Source: Desulfovibrio sp. (lineage in GTDB: Bacteria; Desulfobacterota; Desulfovibrionia; Desulfovibrionales; Desulfovibrionaceae). Taken from it: DNA of 36,407 nt. The stretch spans positions 1 to 36,407 of the forward strand of contig JAISKZ010000035.1 in NCBI GenBank assembly GCA_031260725.1, read 5' to 3'. Each line of letters begins with the position of its first letter. Position 1 is the stretch's first letter. Positions 8,074-17,847 of the stretch are shown here, in pieces. The notes beneath the pieces were generated by a model, which searched no databases, was not told where the DNA came from, and was given only the letters and a program-made list of their open reading frames with translations. A program made the position numbers and the translations under genes.

Positions 8074-8436
8074 ATGACTGTTATGACGCAACGCCTGCTG
8101 TTTGCCGCGGCACTGTGCCTGAGCCTGACGCTGACAACTGCTGCGCCGCAAAACAGTTATGCGGCCTCCGCACACAGCCCCCGCCATTCAGGTCTTGAAC
8201 CCCCAGGCGGACCAAAGCCGTTGCAGGGCCTGTCGGGCAACTCCACGTCGCGTACGACGGAAGGCGGCAGGGGCTATACCGACGCCTACGGCAACACGAT
8301 TGACGACACAAAACCTGCTGAAAAAGCCCCACGTCAACGTCCGCGCCCCGGCGCGTACGGCGGTTACAATGCAAATGAGACAGACAGGCCGCTACCGAAC
8401 CCGGATAAAAGTTCTCCGCTGTGGACGTTTCAATAA
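8074..8436 (+). CDS. Small secreted proline/glycine-rich protein between pheS and pheT
   Basis: The 120-residue product starts one base after the pheS stop (ATG 8074, or 8083 in the same frame). Residues 1-31 are a signal peptide ending at about SYAAS. The mature part is rich in Pro, Gly and Asn, for example LEPPGGPKPLQGLSGN and RPRPGAYGGYNANETDRP, with no Cys and probably little fixed structure. I recognise no domain. It should be co-transcribed with pheST but its export means it does not act with PheRS. Probably periplasmic or surface-bound. The codon use looks like that of its neighbours, so it is unlikely to be chance. Confidence 0.65.
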   Translation: MTVMTQRLLFAAALCLSLTLTTAAPQNSYAASAHSPRHSGLEPPGGPKPLQGLSGNSTSRTTEGGRGYTDAYGNTIDDTKPAEKAPRQRPRPGAYGGYNANETDRPLPNPDKSSPLWTFQ

Positions 8437-8463
8437 CTGCGATAGCATAAACAGGAATGGCGT

Positions 8464-10881
8464 ATGTTGCTTTCTCTTTCATGGCTGTGCGAATTCACGC
8501 CTTACGAGGGCAACGCCGAAGCGCTGGGCGACAGGCTGACAATGCTCGGGCTGGAACTTGAGAATATTCTGCGCCCTTATGCGGCCATCAGCGCCATTGT
8601 TGTCGGCGAAGTCACGGCATGTGTGAAGCATCCTGAATCAGACCATCTGCATCTGTGCAAAGTCAACGCGGGGCAGGAATATCTTCTGGATATCGTCTGC
8701 GGCGCGCCCAATGTTGCGGCCGGGCAAAAAGTTCCTGTTGCCCTTGTCGGCACGCGCCTGCCTGACGGCACTGTGATCAGAAAAGCAAAACTGCGCGGCG
8801 CGCCTTCCTTCGGCATGATCTGTTCCGAGCGCGAGTTGGGCATGACGGAGGATCACAGCGGCATTATGGTGCTGCCCGAAGACGCGCTCCCCGGCGCGCG
8901 GCTTGTGGACACGCTTGATCTGGACACTGAGGTGCTCGACATTTCCATCACGCCCAACCGTTCGGATTGTCTTTCCGTGCTGGGCCTTGCGCGGGAAACG
9001 GCAAACGCGTTTCACCTGCCCGTGACCATTCAGGAACTGCCCGTCACAGAAGACAAAACTCGGCCGGAAGCCCTTGTGCCCATTGACATAGAGAATGCGG
9101 ATCTCTGCCGGCTTTATTCCGGCCGTGTTATTGCCGACATCAGGGCGGCGCCATCCCCCCCGCGCGTGCGCCGCCGTCTGCACGCCATGGGCGTGCGACC
9201 CATTTCAAACATTGTGGATGTGACAAACTATATTCTGCTGGAATGCGGCCAGCCCCTGCACGCTTTTGATCTGGACAAGCTCAGAGGCGGCCGCATTGCT
9301 GTCAGAACCGCTCAAAACAACGAGAAATTTACCACATTGGACGGTCAGGAACGCGCGCTGACCAACCGCGATCTCTGCATCTGCGACGCGGAACGCATTG
9401 TGGGACTGGCCGGCGTTATGGGCGGGCTGAATACGGAAATAACTCAGACAAGCCGAAATGTCTTTCTGGAAAGCGCAGTCTTCAAACCGGAGAGCATACG
9501 CAAAACTTCGCGGCGTCTAGGGCTTTCTTCTGAAGCGTCCTGCCGTTTTGAGCGCGGCATTGATCAGCGGCGCACCGTCTGGGCGCTCGACCGGGCCTGC
9601 GCCATGATGGCAGCCTTCGGCGGCGGCGTGGTGCGCAGGGGGCTTTCCAGGGCGGAACCCAAACCCTTTGCGCCTGTTGCCGTCGCCTTCCGGCCTGAAA
9701 AGGCAGACGCCCTGCTTGGCGTGACCTTAAACAGGGAATTTTGCGAAGCAACCCTCACGCGGCTTGGTTGCGTCGTCAATAAAGGATCTGTATGGCGGGT
9801 CACTCAGCCAAGCTGGCGACCGGACCTCACCCGTGAGGCTGATTTGATTGAAGAAGTGGGCCGCATGCACGGGCTTGACGCCATACCCCCTGTTTTGCCG
9901 CCGATGTGCAAAAGCCTTGACCGTGCGGGTCAGTCCAGGTCAGATTACTTTTTTCTGTCGCGCGTCAAGCACTGGGGCGCAGGTCTCGGCCTCAACGAAG
10001 CCGTCAATTACAGCTTTGTCGGGCATAAGGATCTTGACCATCTCGGGCTGCCGCGGCAGGGCAGAATTTCCATAGTCAATCCGCTTTCAGCGGAACAGGA
10101 CGTTCTGCGGACATCGCTCGCGCCGGGTCTGCTTCAGTCGTTGCGCAACAATCTGGCCCAAGGCGCCCAGGGCTTGCGTCTTTTTGAATTGGCGCATATT
10201 TTTGAAGAACACGCGGATGCGGATGTCGCACCAGCACAGGGGCAGCTGCCCACAGCAGCGCGTGAAACCGGCATGCTTGGCATCCTGCTTTACGGCGCGC
10301 GGTACGATGTTGCCTGGCCCCATGCCGAAGAGGACATGGACTATGCCGACATCAAGGGCATAGCGGAGCATTTGTTGAACTTTTTGCATCTGCCGGCCCC
10401 CGGCTGGGAGACGGTCAATAACCACCCCTGGCTGCTTCCCTGCGTGGAAATGCGTCTTGCCGGGCGGACAGTCGGCTGCATGGGCCGCGTCAAATCGGCT
10501 CTGGCGGACGCTTTTCACGCGCGCAAGGGCGTGTGGCTTGCCGAATTCAATCTTGATGCGCTGTGCGCCATGCACGACATGGCCTGTGTGCGCTTCACGC
10601 CCCTGCCGGTTTACCCACCGGTGCGCCGCGACATCACGGTCATAGCCGGGCCGACCCTGCGCGTGAGCCATGTGCTTGACCATATGGCAAAACTTGCCTT
10701 GCCGCTGCTTGCCGAAGCCCTTTTGGCGGATGTGTTCGAGCCGCAGGAGGGCGCGGAGCGCCATTTGACCTTTCGTCTGACCTTCCGCCACCCCAGCCGG
10801 ACTCTCAAAGACGCGGAAGTGGACAAAGAGAGGGAAAAAGTGGCACAATCACTGGTGGAGGCTCTGGGCGTACGCGTGTAA
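8464..10881 (+). CDS. pheT: Phenylalanyl-tRNA synthetase beta subunit
   Basis: PheT carries the tRNA-binding and editing parts of PheRS. The 805-residue protein shows the EMAP-like tRNA-binding domain (about 40-150, VKHPESDHLHLCKVNAG), the B3/B4 editing domain (about 210-390, with PISNIVDVTNYILLECGQPLHAFD), the B5 domain, the catalytic-like core (LIEEVGRMHGLDAIPP, NPLSAEQDVLRTSL) and a C-terminal FDX-ACB domain (FTPLPVYPPVRRDITVI). Length is normal. The start is ATG 8464, 27 bp after the small secreted gene. Confidence 0.97.
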   Translation: MLLSLSWLCEFTPYEGNAEALGDRLTMLGLELENILRPYAAISAIVVGEVTACVKHPESDHLHLCKVNAGQEYLLDIVCGAPNVAAGQKVPVALVGTRLPDGTVIRKAKLRGAPSFGMICSERELGMTEDHSGIMVLPEDALPGARLVDTLDLDTEVLDISITPNRSDCLSVLGLARETANAFHLPVTIQELPVTEDKTRPEALVPIDIENADLCRLYSGRVIADIRAAPSPPRVRRRLHAMGVRPISNIVDVTNYILLECGQPLHAFDLDKLRGGRIAVRTAQNNEKFTTLDGQERALTNRDLCICDAERIVGLAGVMGGLNTEITQTSRNVFLESAVFKPESIRKTSRRLGLSSEASCRFERGIDQRRTVWALDRACAMMAAFGGGVVRRGLSRAEPKPFAPVAVAFRPEKADALLGVTLNREFCEATLTRLGCVVNKGSVWRVTQPSWRPDLTREADLIEEVGRMHGLDAIPPVLPPMCKSLDRAGQSRSDYFFLSRVKHWGAGLGLNEAVNYSFVGHKDLDHLGLPRQGRISIVNPLSAEQDVLRTSLAPGLLQSLRNNLAQGAQGLRLFELAHIFEEHADADVAPAQGQLPTAARETGMLGILLYGARYDVAWPHAEEDMDYADIKGIAEHLLNFLHLPAPGWETVNNHPWLLPCVEMRLAGRTVGCMGRVKSALADAFHARKGVWLAEFNLDALCAMHDMACVRFTPLPVYPPVRRDITVIAGPTLRVSHVLDHMAKLALPLLAEALLADVFEPQEGAERHLTFRLTFRHPSRTLKDAEVDKEREKVAQSLVEALGVRV

Positions 10882-10941
10882 ACCGCCATTCGTCCCGGCC
10901 GGAGATAAATCTGATCCTGTTTCCTTGAACGGGGAACGCGC

Positions 10942-11286
10942 ATGTCGGAAAAAACATACCGCATCGGCGAAGCAGCAGAGCTGCTGAACCTGAAGACGCA
11001 TGTCCTTCGCTTCTGGGAAACGGAATTCCCGCAGCTTGCCCCTTCGCGCACAGATAAGGGACAACGTCTTTACACCAAAACGGATGTAACCCTTCTGCGG
11101 CGCATACAGCAATTGCTCCATGAGCAGGGCATGACAATTGAGGGCGCGCGCCGCGTGCTGGAAGGCAGCGCCGTGCTGGACGAAAACTTGCCCGAACGCG
11201 TGACGGCTGTGCCTGACCCGACCTTCATGCAGATGATGACACGTGAAATTACGGCTGTGCGGCGCTTACTGGCCGGTCGGTTATGA
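10942..11286 (+). CDS. MerR family transcriptional regulator
   Basis: The 114-residue protein has the MerR N-terminal winged helix: YRIGEAAELLNLKTHVLRFW at about 6-25, then QRLYTKTDVTLLRRIQQLL. The region after about residue 75 is short and has no Cys, so it lacks the metal- or drug-binding part of classic MerR proteins. GGGGA precedes ATG 10942. In many proteobacteria ihfA follows pheT; here this regulator holds the place. Its targets cannot be told from the sequence. Confidence 0.85.
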   Translation: MSEKTYRIGEAAELLNLKTHVLRFWETEFPQLAPSRTDKGQRLYTKTDVTLLRRIQQLLHEQGMTIEGARRVLEGSAVLDENLPERVTAVPDPTFMQMMTREITAVRRLLAGRL

Positions 11287-11298
11287 GGGAAAAGGAAA

Positions 11299-12018
11299 AT
11301 GATTCTCTCTCCCTCTCTGCTTTCCGCCGATTTTTCCTGTCTTGCCGCGGAACTGTCCGCCTTGGAAGATGCGGGCGTGAGATGGCTGCATCTGGACGTT
11401 ATGGACGGATCTTTTGTGCCGAACATAACTTTCGGCCCTCCATTGATCAGGGCTATACGACCTCACAGCAGACTTTTTTTCGACGTGCACCTGATGATTG
11501 AAGATCCCGCCCGGCATCTGCACGACTTCAGGGACGCCGGGGCCGACATGCTGGTGCTGCACGCGGAAGCAGACCGCCATGCTCGGCGCACGCTCGCGGC
11601 CATTCGCGATATGGGGATCAAGTCGGGTCTGGCCTTTAACCCCGGCACAGATATTTCCTCCCTGCGCTGGCTTGCCCCTGACCTGGACATGTTGCTTCTG
11701 ATGGGCGTCAATCCCGGATTTTCCGGCCAGTCCTTTCTGCCGGAAACATACGACAAAATCCGCGCCGCCCGCGCGCTGCTGGCCGCCGCCGGCGTACAGG
11801 ACACGCCCGTTCAGGTGGATGGCGGCGTGTGCCCTGAAAACACAGCGGCCATCATGGAATCGGGGGCGGACATACTGGTTTCCGGATCGGCGTTTTTCAG
11901 CCATAAACCCTATGACGCGCAGCTGGCAGCGTTTATGCGCGCTGGGGAGCATCTGCCCCCGCGCCTCGCATTGGACAAGGCCCGCGGCTGGCGCCACGAG
12001 CTGCCTGCGTCGTGTTAA
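11299..12018 (+). CDS. rpe: Ribulose-phosphate 3-epimerase
   Basis: Rpe interconverts ribulose-5-phosphate and xylulose-5-phosphate in the pentose phosphate pathway. The 239-residue TIM barrel begins MILSPSLLSADF and has the metal and catalytic motifs HLDVMDGSFVPNITFG, DVHLMIEDP, GVNPGFSGQSF and VDGGV. It is about 20 residues longer than usual at the C-terminus. It starts 12 bp after the merR gene and its end lies 14 bp before the likely tkt start, so the two are probably coupled. Confidence 0.96.
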   Translation: MILSPSLLSADFSCLAAELSALEDAGVRWLHLDVMDGSFVPNITFGPPLIRAIRPHSRLFFDVHLMIEDPARHLHDFRDAGADMLVLHAEADRHARRTLAAIRDMGIKSGLAFNPGTDISSLRWLAPDLDMLLLMGVNPGFSGQSFLPETYDKIRAARALLAAAGVQDTPVQVDGGVCPENTAAIMESGADILVSGSAFFSHKPYDAQLAAFMRAGEHLPPRLALDKARGWRHELPASC

Positions 12019-12032
12019 GTCCAGGAAGAACT

Positions 12033-14060
12033 GTGCCCACACGAAGAGAATGCGCCAACGCCGTTCGAGCACTTGCCATTGACGCCATTGAAAAAGCAGG
12101 TTCCGGCCATCCCGGCGCGCCCCTCGGCATGGCCGACATGGCCGAAGCCCTCTGGCGGCATGGCTTCAGGCACAATCCGTCAAATCCCGCCTGGCCTGAC
12201 CGGGATCGTTTTGTGCTCTCCAACGGCCACGCCTCCATGCTCTATTATGCGGTGCTGCATCTCACAGGCTATGATCTCTCCCTCGCCGACATAAAAAACT
12301 TTCGCCAGTGGGGTTCAAAAACGCCGGGCCACCCGGAAAAGCATATCTGCCCCGGCGTGGAAATGACAACCGGGCCCCTCGGTCAGGGCATAGCCTCCGC
12401 CGTGGGCATGGCGCTTGCCGAACGCATGCTTGCCGCACGCTTCAATACGAATGAGCACTGTGTGGTGGATCACCACACCTACGTCTTTTGCGGCGACGGA
12501 TGCCTGATGGAGGGCGTTTCACACGAAGCCTGTTCCCTTGCCGGGATATGGGGTCTGGGCAAACTCATTGTGCTGTATGACTCTAACGGCATATCCATAG
12601 ACGGCCGCATTGACGACTGGTACAATGAAGATGTCGTTGCGCGATTTACCGCTTACGGCTGGCAGGTCATCGGCCCGGTTGACGGGCACGACGGCGCAGC
12701 CCTGGACGAGGCGCTGGACAAGGCACGGGCGGAAACAGCCCGCCCGAGTCTTGTCGTCTGCCGCACGCACATTGGCTTTGGTTCACCCAAGGTCGATTCG
12801 GAAAAAAGCCACGGCGCCCCTCTTGGCGCGGAAGCCGCGCAGGCCGCGCGAAAAACCCTGAACTGGACAGATCCTCCCTTTGTCGTCCCCGAAACTGTCT
12901 ATGCAGCCTGGAACGCCCGCGCGGCCGGACAGGAGGCTGAAGACAAATGGAACGCGACCTTTGCCTCCTACAAAAAAGCTTTTCCGGAGTCGGCTGCGGA
13001 ATTTTCTCGGCGCATGGCCGGAGATCTGCCGGCTGACTGGCCAACGTTCGTGCAAAATCTGCTGTGCGAAGTACTGGACGCAAAGGAAAACGCGGCTACG
13101 CGCGCGGCTTCCCAAAAAGTGCTGGAACATCTTGTGCCGCGCATGCCGGAGTTGATCGGGGGTTCGGCGGATTTGTCCGGTTCTGTGGGTACTGCCGTAA
13201 AAGCCTCACAACGCCTCAATACAGCGACATACAAAGGCAATTATCTCTCTTACGGTGTCCGGGAATTCGGCATGGGCGCCATTATGAACGGACTTGCCTT
13301 GCACGGCGGCTTTATGCCCTACGCCGGCACGTTTATGGCTTTTTCGGATCAGGCCAAAAATGCCGTGCGTCTTGCCGCGCTCATGGGCATTCGCTTGGTA
13401 TGGGTTTTCACGCATGACTCTATCGGCGTGGGAGAAGATGGTCCCACGCATCAGCCTGTGGAGCAGATCGCGGCCCTGCGCGCCACGCCCAACCTCCTGC
13501 TCTGGCGGCCATGCGACAGCGTTGAAACGGTCGCCGCCTGGAAGTGCGCTCTGGCAAGCCGCCATACTCCTGTCTGCCTTTCACTTTCGCGGCAGAAATT
13601 GCCGTTTATGCCGCGTGACGCGGCGCAGGTTGCAGCTGTCGCGAAAGGCGGTTACGTGCTGCGTGACTGTGAAGGCGAGCCGGATATCATTTTGCTGGCG
13701 ACAGGCTCGGAAGTCGCCCTTGCCGTGGAAACGGCCGAACGCCTTGCCGCGCCGGAGGAAGGGAGCCGCCGGGCTCGCGTGGTTTCCCTGCCCTGCGCCG
13801 AGATTTTTGACGCGCAGGATGACGGCTACAAAGAAAGCGTGCTGCCGGACGCCTGCCGCGCGCGCATTGCCGTGGAAGCCGCGGCGCCGGACTACTGGCG
13901 CAAATATGTCGGTCTGGACGGCGCTGTGCTGGGCATGGCAACATTCGGCGCATCCGCTCCCGCGCCGGTTTTGTGTGAACGCTTCGGCTTTACTTCTGAT
14001 CATTTGCTGAATATGGTCAAAGCTCTTCTCAGCGCCACAGACAAAAAGGTCCATCAATAG
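12033..14060 (+). CDS. tkt: Transketolase
   Basis: Transketolase moves two-carbon units between sugar phosphates using thiamine diphosphate. The 675-residue protein has GSGHPGAPLGMADMAEALW near the start, the ThDP motif GDGCLMEGVSHEA...YDSNGISIDG, and in the second domain the DSIGVGEDGPTHQPVEQ segment. GTG 12033 is preferred because AGGAAG stands at 12023-12028. GTG 12012 would add seven residues and overlap rpe. Together with rpe and pgk it forms a sugar-phosphate group at the end of the translation operon. Confidence 0.96.
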   Translation: MPTRRECANAVRALAIDAIEKAGSGHPGAPLGMADMAEALWRHGFRHNPSNPAWPDRDRFVLSNGHASMLYYAVLHLTGYDLSLADIKNFRQWGSKTPGHPEKHICPGVEMTTGPLGQGIASAVGMALAERMLAARFNTNEHCVVDHHTYVFCGDGCLMEGVSHEACSLAGIWGLGKLIVLYDSNGISIDGRIDDWYNEDVVARFTAYGWQVIGPVDGHDGAALDEALDKARAETARPSLVVCRTHIGFGSPKVDSEKSHGAPLGAEAAQAARKTLNWTDPPFVVPETVYAAWNARAAGQEAEDKWNATFASYKKAFPESAAEFSRRMAGDLPADWPTFVQNLLCEVLDAKENAATRAASQKVLEHLVPRMPELIGGSADLSGSVGTAVKASQRLNTATYKGNYLSYGVREFGMGAIMNGLALHGGFMPYAGTFMAFSDQAKNAVRLAALMGIRLVWVFTHDSIGVGEDGPTHQPVEQIAALRATPNLLLWRPCDSVETVAAWKCALASRHTPVCLSLSRQKLPFMPRDAAQVAAVAKGGYVLRDCEGEPDIILLATGSEVALAVETAERLAAPEEGSRRARVVSLPCAEIFDAQDDGYKESVLPDACRARIAVEAAAPDYWRKYVGLDGAVLGMATFGASAPAPVLCERFGFTSDHLLNMVKALLSATDKKVHQ

Positions 14061-14078
14061 AATCATAGAGAAGAGACT

Positions 14079-15248
14079 ATGCCCATTAAGCAATTACAAG
14101 ACGTTGATATCAAAAGAAAAACACTTGTTATTCGGCAGGATCTCAATGCCCCTGTGAAAGACGGGCACATCACGAACGACAAGCGCATCCGCGCCGCTTT
14201 GCCTACCATAAAAACCGCACTTGCCGGGGGAGCAGGCGTTATTGTGCTTTCGCATTTGGGCCGCCCGACAGAAGAACAGTACGAAGAGCGGTTTTCACTC
14301 AAGCCTGTAGCCGAGCGTCTGACGAAACTGTTGGGCCTTGCCGTGCCGCTTGTCGCCGGGTTTGAAGACGCCAAGGCAGATCCGGGGCAGTGCGTGTTGA
14401 TGGAAAATGTGCGTTTTCTCAAAGGCGAAAAAAAAAATGACCCAACGCTTGCCGCGAAACTCGCGGCACTTGGTGATGTGTATGTGATGGACGCCTTCGG
14501 CGCGGCCCATCGTGCGCACGCTTCTACCGAAGGGGCGGTTCGCCTTGCGTCTGTGGCATGCGCCGGCCAGCTGATGGCCGCCGAGCTTGCGGCTTTCGCC
14601 AAAGTGATGGACAGGCCGCAACGGCCGCTTGTCGCCGTCATCGGAGGTTCCAAGATTTCCACAAAACTGGGCCTTCTGAAGAATCTGCTTGACAAGATAG
14701 ATAGCCTGATTGTGGGCGGCGGTATTGCCAATACCTTTCTGGCCGCGGCGGGCTGCAATGTAGGGGCCTCGCTTTGCGAAAGGGATTTGATTCCCGAAGC
14801 TGAAAAAATCATGCATCAGGCAAAAGCCCAGGGCAAGGAACTGCCTTTGCCGGTAGACGTGGTGACGGCCGCTGAACTGGTGCCCGGCCAAAAGGCCGTG
14901 TTACGGGAGGCGGGCGCTGTGCAGAACAAGGAGATGATTCTGGATATAGGCCCAAAAACTGTGGAACTTTATGCCGCGTTGCTGAACAAGGCGGCAACGG
15001 TTATCTGGAACGGGCCTGTGGGCGCGTTTGAAACAGATCTCTTCGGCGCGGGCACAGAGGCTCTGGCAAATATCCTGGCGAATTCAAAAGCTTTTGTTGT
15101 CGTGGGCGGCGGTGATTCTGTGGCGGCGGTGGAAGGCTATGGCCTTGCGGACAAAATGGGGTATATTTCAACCGGCGGCGGCGCGTCGCTGGAACTTCTG
15201 GAGGGCAAAGTGCTGCCTTCCGTCGCCGCGCTGGAAGATTGCGGATAA
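14079..15248 (+). CDS. pgk: Phosphoglycerate kinase
   Basis: Pgk transfers the acyl phosphate of 1,3-bisphosphoglycerate to ADP. The 389-residue protein has the substrate-binding segments RQDLNAPVKDG, VLSHLGRPT and ENVRFLKGE in the N-domain, the hinge region, and the nucleotide-binding segments GPVGAFE, VVGGGDSVAAVE and STGGGASLELLEGK in the C-domain. Length is standard. It starts 18 bp after tkt. Confidence 0.97.
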   Translation: MPIKQLQDVDIKRKTLVIRQDLNAPVKDGHITNDKRIRAALPTIKTALAGGAGVIVLSHLGRPTEEQYEERFSLKPVAERLTKLLGLAVPLVAGFEDAKADPGQCVLMENVRFLKGEKKNDPTLAAKLAALGDVYVMDAFGAAHRAHASTEGAVRLASVACAGQLMAAELAAFAKVMDRPQRPLVAVIGGSKISTKLGLLKNLLDKIDSLIVGGGIANTFLAAAGCNVGASLCERDLIPEAEKIMHQAKAQGKELPLPVDVVTAAELVPGQKAVLREAGAVQNKEMILDIGPKTVELYAALLNKAATVIWNGPVGAFETDLFGAGTEALANILANSKAFVVVGGGDSVAAVEGYGLADKMGYISTGGGASLELLEGKVLPSVAALEDCG

Positions 15249-15278
15249 CGTGTCGGGGCAACATTTCGGAGGCTTACA

Positions 15279-16034
15279 GTGCGGCGTTTTTATCAGGAAA
15301 GCTGGCAGGGGATACCGTTTACCGCCTTTTCGCACATTTCCTTTTTTCATCTGGCGGAACCGCGCTTCTACGCCGTTTTCTATGAAGAACTCTTCCGCCG
15401 CTACAAAAACTGGGACTCTCTGCCCGCCTGCTGGCGCGTCAACAAGCGTAAGGACGCCTGCTGGCTTTCCGGCCGCCTGCGCGCCATGCAGAAGAAAATC
15501 GGCCCGGTGCGCGTGCTTTCCATCGGCAGCGGCGTAGGCTATATGGAAAAAATGCTGCTGGACGAAATGCCGGAGATAGAACTGCACGTCAATGAGCCAA
15601 GCACTGTCGGCATGAAATGGCTGCGCAAGCATATCCCGGCCGAGCGCATATATATCGGCCTGCCTCCCGCCTGTCTGCCTTCTGACGTCTGCTACGACAT
15701 GATATACCTTTCCACAGTGGATTACGGCATCCCCACACGCGGAATGGCGCATCTGCTCGGTGAGTTGCGCGCACTGCTCGCCCCGGGCGGCGAACTGTTG
15801 TGTCTTTCCGCATCACTGCTGCAGGAAGATTCCTTTATAGGCAGTCTTGTCAACACACTCAAAATAATTATACGCGGGGTACTGCACTGCCTCAGCATTC
15901 GCCGCCAGCAGTTCTGGGGCTGGCGGCGCACAAGGGCGGAATACCGCCGTCTTTTCCTTCAGGCTGAATTTAAAGACATTGAAGACGGCCGCCTCAACGA
16001 CGGGTTTGACACATACTGGATTCGCGGCGCGTGA
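15279..16034 (+). CDS. Class I SAM-dependent methyltransferase-like protein
   Basis: The 251-residue protein has a SAM-binding motif I, RVLSIGSGVGYMEKMLL, at about residues 76-92, an acidic residue after the next strand (IELHVNEPS) and a motif IV-like MIYLSTVDYGIP, then LLGELRALLAPGGELLCL as post-motif III. The order fits a Rossmann-fold methyltransferase. The substrate is unknown. The C-terminus has a hydrophobic stretch (about 192-208) and basic residues, so it may sit at the membrane. GTG 15279 follows CGGAGG. It is last in the plus-strand block and convergent with leuB. Confidence 0.75.
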   Translation: MRRFYQESWQGIPFTAFSHISFFHLAEPRFYAVFYEELFRRYKNWDSLPACWRVNKRKDACWLSGRLRAMQKKIGPVRVLSIGSGVGYMEKMLLDEMPEIELHVNEPSTVGMKWLRKHIPAERIYIGLPPACLPSDVCYDMIYLSTVDYGIPTRGMAHLLGELRALLAPGGELLCLSASLLQEDSFIGSLVNTLKIIIRGVLHCLSIRRQQFWGWRRTRAEYRRLFLQAEFKDIEDGRLNDGFDTYWIRGA

Positions 16035-16141
16035 CGCGCGCATTGTTATAGACATAGAAGCCTGAGAAACGGCACACTACTGGTTGCGCACACTGCTTAT
16101 TCCGGCGGCGCGATCGCCTTCAGGGTGTTGGCCGGCCACAA

Positions 16142-16175
16142 AGCCGAACGGCGTCCGGCTCTGAATCTTTTTGTC
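16142..16175 (+). terminator. Possible terminator between the methyltransferase gene and leuB
   Basis: AGCCG and CGGCT form a short stem with a 9-nt loop, followed by TCTTTTTG. The stem is only five pairs, so this is a weak call. It stands between convergent genes. Confidence 0.3.
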
Positions 16176-16179
16176 CCGT

Positions 16180-17265
16180 TTAGTATGCCTTGCCAATATT
16201 TTCAATGACTTTTTGGCCCATAGACCTGCAGCCTACCAAAGTTTTTCCCGGTTCCATAATATCGGAAGTGCGAAAACCATCGCGCAGTGTTTGGCGAACC
16301 GCGTTCTCAACAAGGGAGGCCGCTTCGGGTATGTTCAGCCCAAGGCGCAGCAGCATGGCGCCGGAAAGAATGGCGGCAAGGGGATTTGCCTTGTCCTGCC
16401 CCGCTATATCCGGTGCCGAGCCATGTGCCGGTTCAAAAAGTCCGGGCCCGCCGGCCCCAAGGGCAGCTGAAGGCAGCATGCCGAGCGAGCCTGTAATCAC
16501 GGCCGCCTCGTCTGAAAGGATATCGCCGAAAAGATTGCCGGTGAGGATAACGTCAAACTGTGAAGGCGCGCGTACAAGCTGCATGGCCGCGTTGTCCACA
16601 TACATGTGGCTGAGTTCCACATCGCCGTAGTCTTTGTGCACGGCAATAACGACCTCACGCCACAGGCGCGAGGTTTCAAGCACGTTGCTTTTATCGACAG
16701 AGCATACTTTTTTACGGCGCAGCCGTGCTGCTTCAAAGGCCACTTTTGCGATGCGGCGGATTTCTACTTCCGTGTACAGCATGGTGTTGACGCCCGTGCG
16801 CAGCCCGTCGCGCATGATAATGCCGCGCGGCTCGCCAAAGTAAACATCACCCGTGAGTTCGCGCACAACGATCAGATCCAGCCCCTCGGCGGCTGTTTTG
16901 GGGTGCAACAGGCACGCGCCGGCGAGTTCCGGCATCAACATGGCCGGGCGCAGGTTGGCGAACAGGCCAAGGCTTTTGCGTATGCCGAGTAAACCCTTCT
17001 CCGGCCTTTTCTCCGGGTTTGCTGCGTCCCATTTCGGGCCGCCGACGGCGGCAAGATACACTGCGTCTGCATTGCGGCATGTTTCCACGGTTTCCGATGG
17101 CAGGGGCTCACCTGTGGCGTCCAGGGCCGCCCCGCCTATCAACGCCTTTGCAAATGTCAGTTCATGGCCGGTCTTGCGGGCGGCTGTCGTGATGGCGTCA
17201 ACGCCCTGTGCGAGAATTTCCGGGCCGATGCCGTCGCCTTCAAGCAGACATATATGTTTTTTCAT
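16180..17265 (-). CDS. leuB: 3-isopropylmalate dehydrogenase
   Basis: LeuB oxidises and decarboxylates 3-isopropylmalate with NAD+ in leucine synthesis. The 361-residue protein begins [20 protein letters not shown] and has [16 protein letters not shown], the [11 protein letters not shown] substrate loop, the [15 protein letters not shown] and the late [20 protein letters not shown] cofactor segment. ATG 17265 gives the family N-terminus; an upstream extension overlapping leuD is not homologous. The gene follows leuD by 10 bp. Confidence 0.97.
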   Translation of the reverse strand: MKKHICLLEGDGIGPEILAQGVDAITTAARKTGHELTFAKALIGGAALDATGEPLPSETVETCRNADAVYLAAVGGPKWDAANPEKRPEKGLLGIRKSLGLFANLRPAMLMPELAGACLLHPKTAAEGLDLIVVRELTGDVYFGEPRGIIMRDGLRTGVNTMLYTEVEIRRIAKVAFEAARLRRKKVCSVDKSNVLETSRLWREVVIAVHKDYGDVELSHMYVDNAAMQLVRAPSQFDVILTGNLFGDILSDEAAVITGSLGMLPSAALGAGGPGLFEPAHGSAPDIAGQDKANPLAAILSGAMLLRLGLNIPEAASLVENAVRQTLRDGFRTSDIMEPGKTLVGCRSMGQKVIENIGKAY

Positions 17266-17275
17266 GGTTTGCTCT

Positions 17276-17773
17276 TCATGATTTTTGGAGACGTTCTTTA
17301 ACATAGCCCACCAGGCCGCCCGCCGCCAGAATTCCTGACATGGATGCGGGCAGCGGCGGGCAAACGATCTCAAGGCCGCGTGTTATGTCGCGGACGCGCC
17401 CTGCTGCGGGGGCGATTTCCAGTTCGTCGCCTTCCTGAATTTTGTTTGCCTCCTCGCCCGCCTCCATAAGCAAAAGGCCCATGTTGAAGGCGTTGCGGTA
17501 GAAAATACGCGCAAAGCTGTGGGCAATGACCACAGGAATGCCCGCCCCCAGAATGGCTATGGGCGCGTGTTCACGCGAAGAACCACAGCCGAAGTTGCGC
17601 CCCCCCACCAGAATGTCGCCTTTGCGTACGCGCTTGATCCAGTCCGGCGCGAGACCGGACATGCATTTTGCGCCAAGAATTTTTTCGTCCGTGGTAACGA
17701 GATAACGTGCCGGGATAATGGCGTCAGTGTCAATATGGTTTCCCACTGTGTGGGCTGTACCTTGGTAGTTCAT
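17276..17773 (-). CDS. leuD: 3-isopropylmalate dehydratase small subunit
   Basis: LeuD is the swivel domain that completes the isopropylmalate isomerase active site with LeuC. The 165-residue protein has [15 protein letters not shown] near the start and the [15 protein letters not shown] motif, followed by [16 protein letters not shown]. The short length is that of the archaeal/HACN-like type, not the roughly 200-residue E. coli form. It follows leuC by 74 bp. Confidence 0.96.
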   Translation of the reverse strand: MNYQGTAHTVGNHIDTDAIIPARYLVTTDEKILGAKCMSGLAPDWIKRVRKGDILVGGRNFGCGSSREHAPIAILGAGIPVVIAHSFARIFYRNAFNMGLLLMEAGEEANKIQEGDELEIAPAAGRVRDITRGLEIVCPPLPASMSGILAAGGLVGYVKERLQKS

Positions 17774-17847
17774 GCTGCCCCCCTGATCGTCTCCATGCTG
17801 TGGAATAATATTGCCTGCAACTGCCTGCAGATGTTGTTCTCTTCGGT

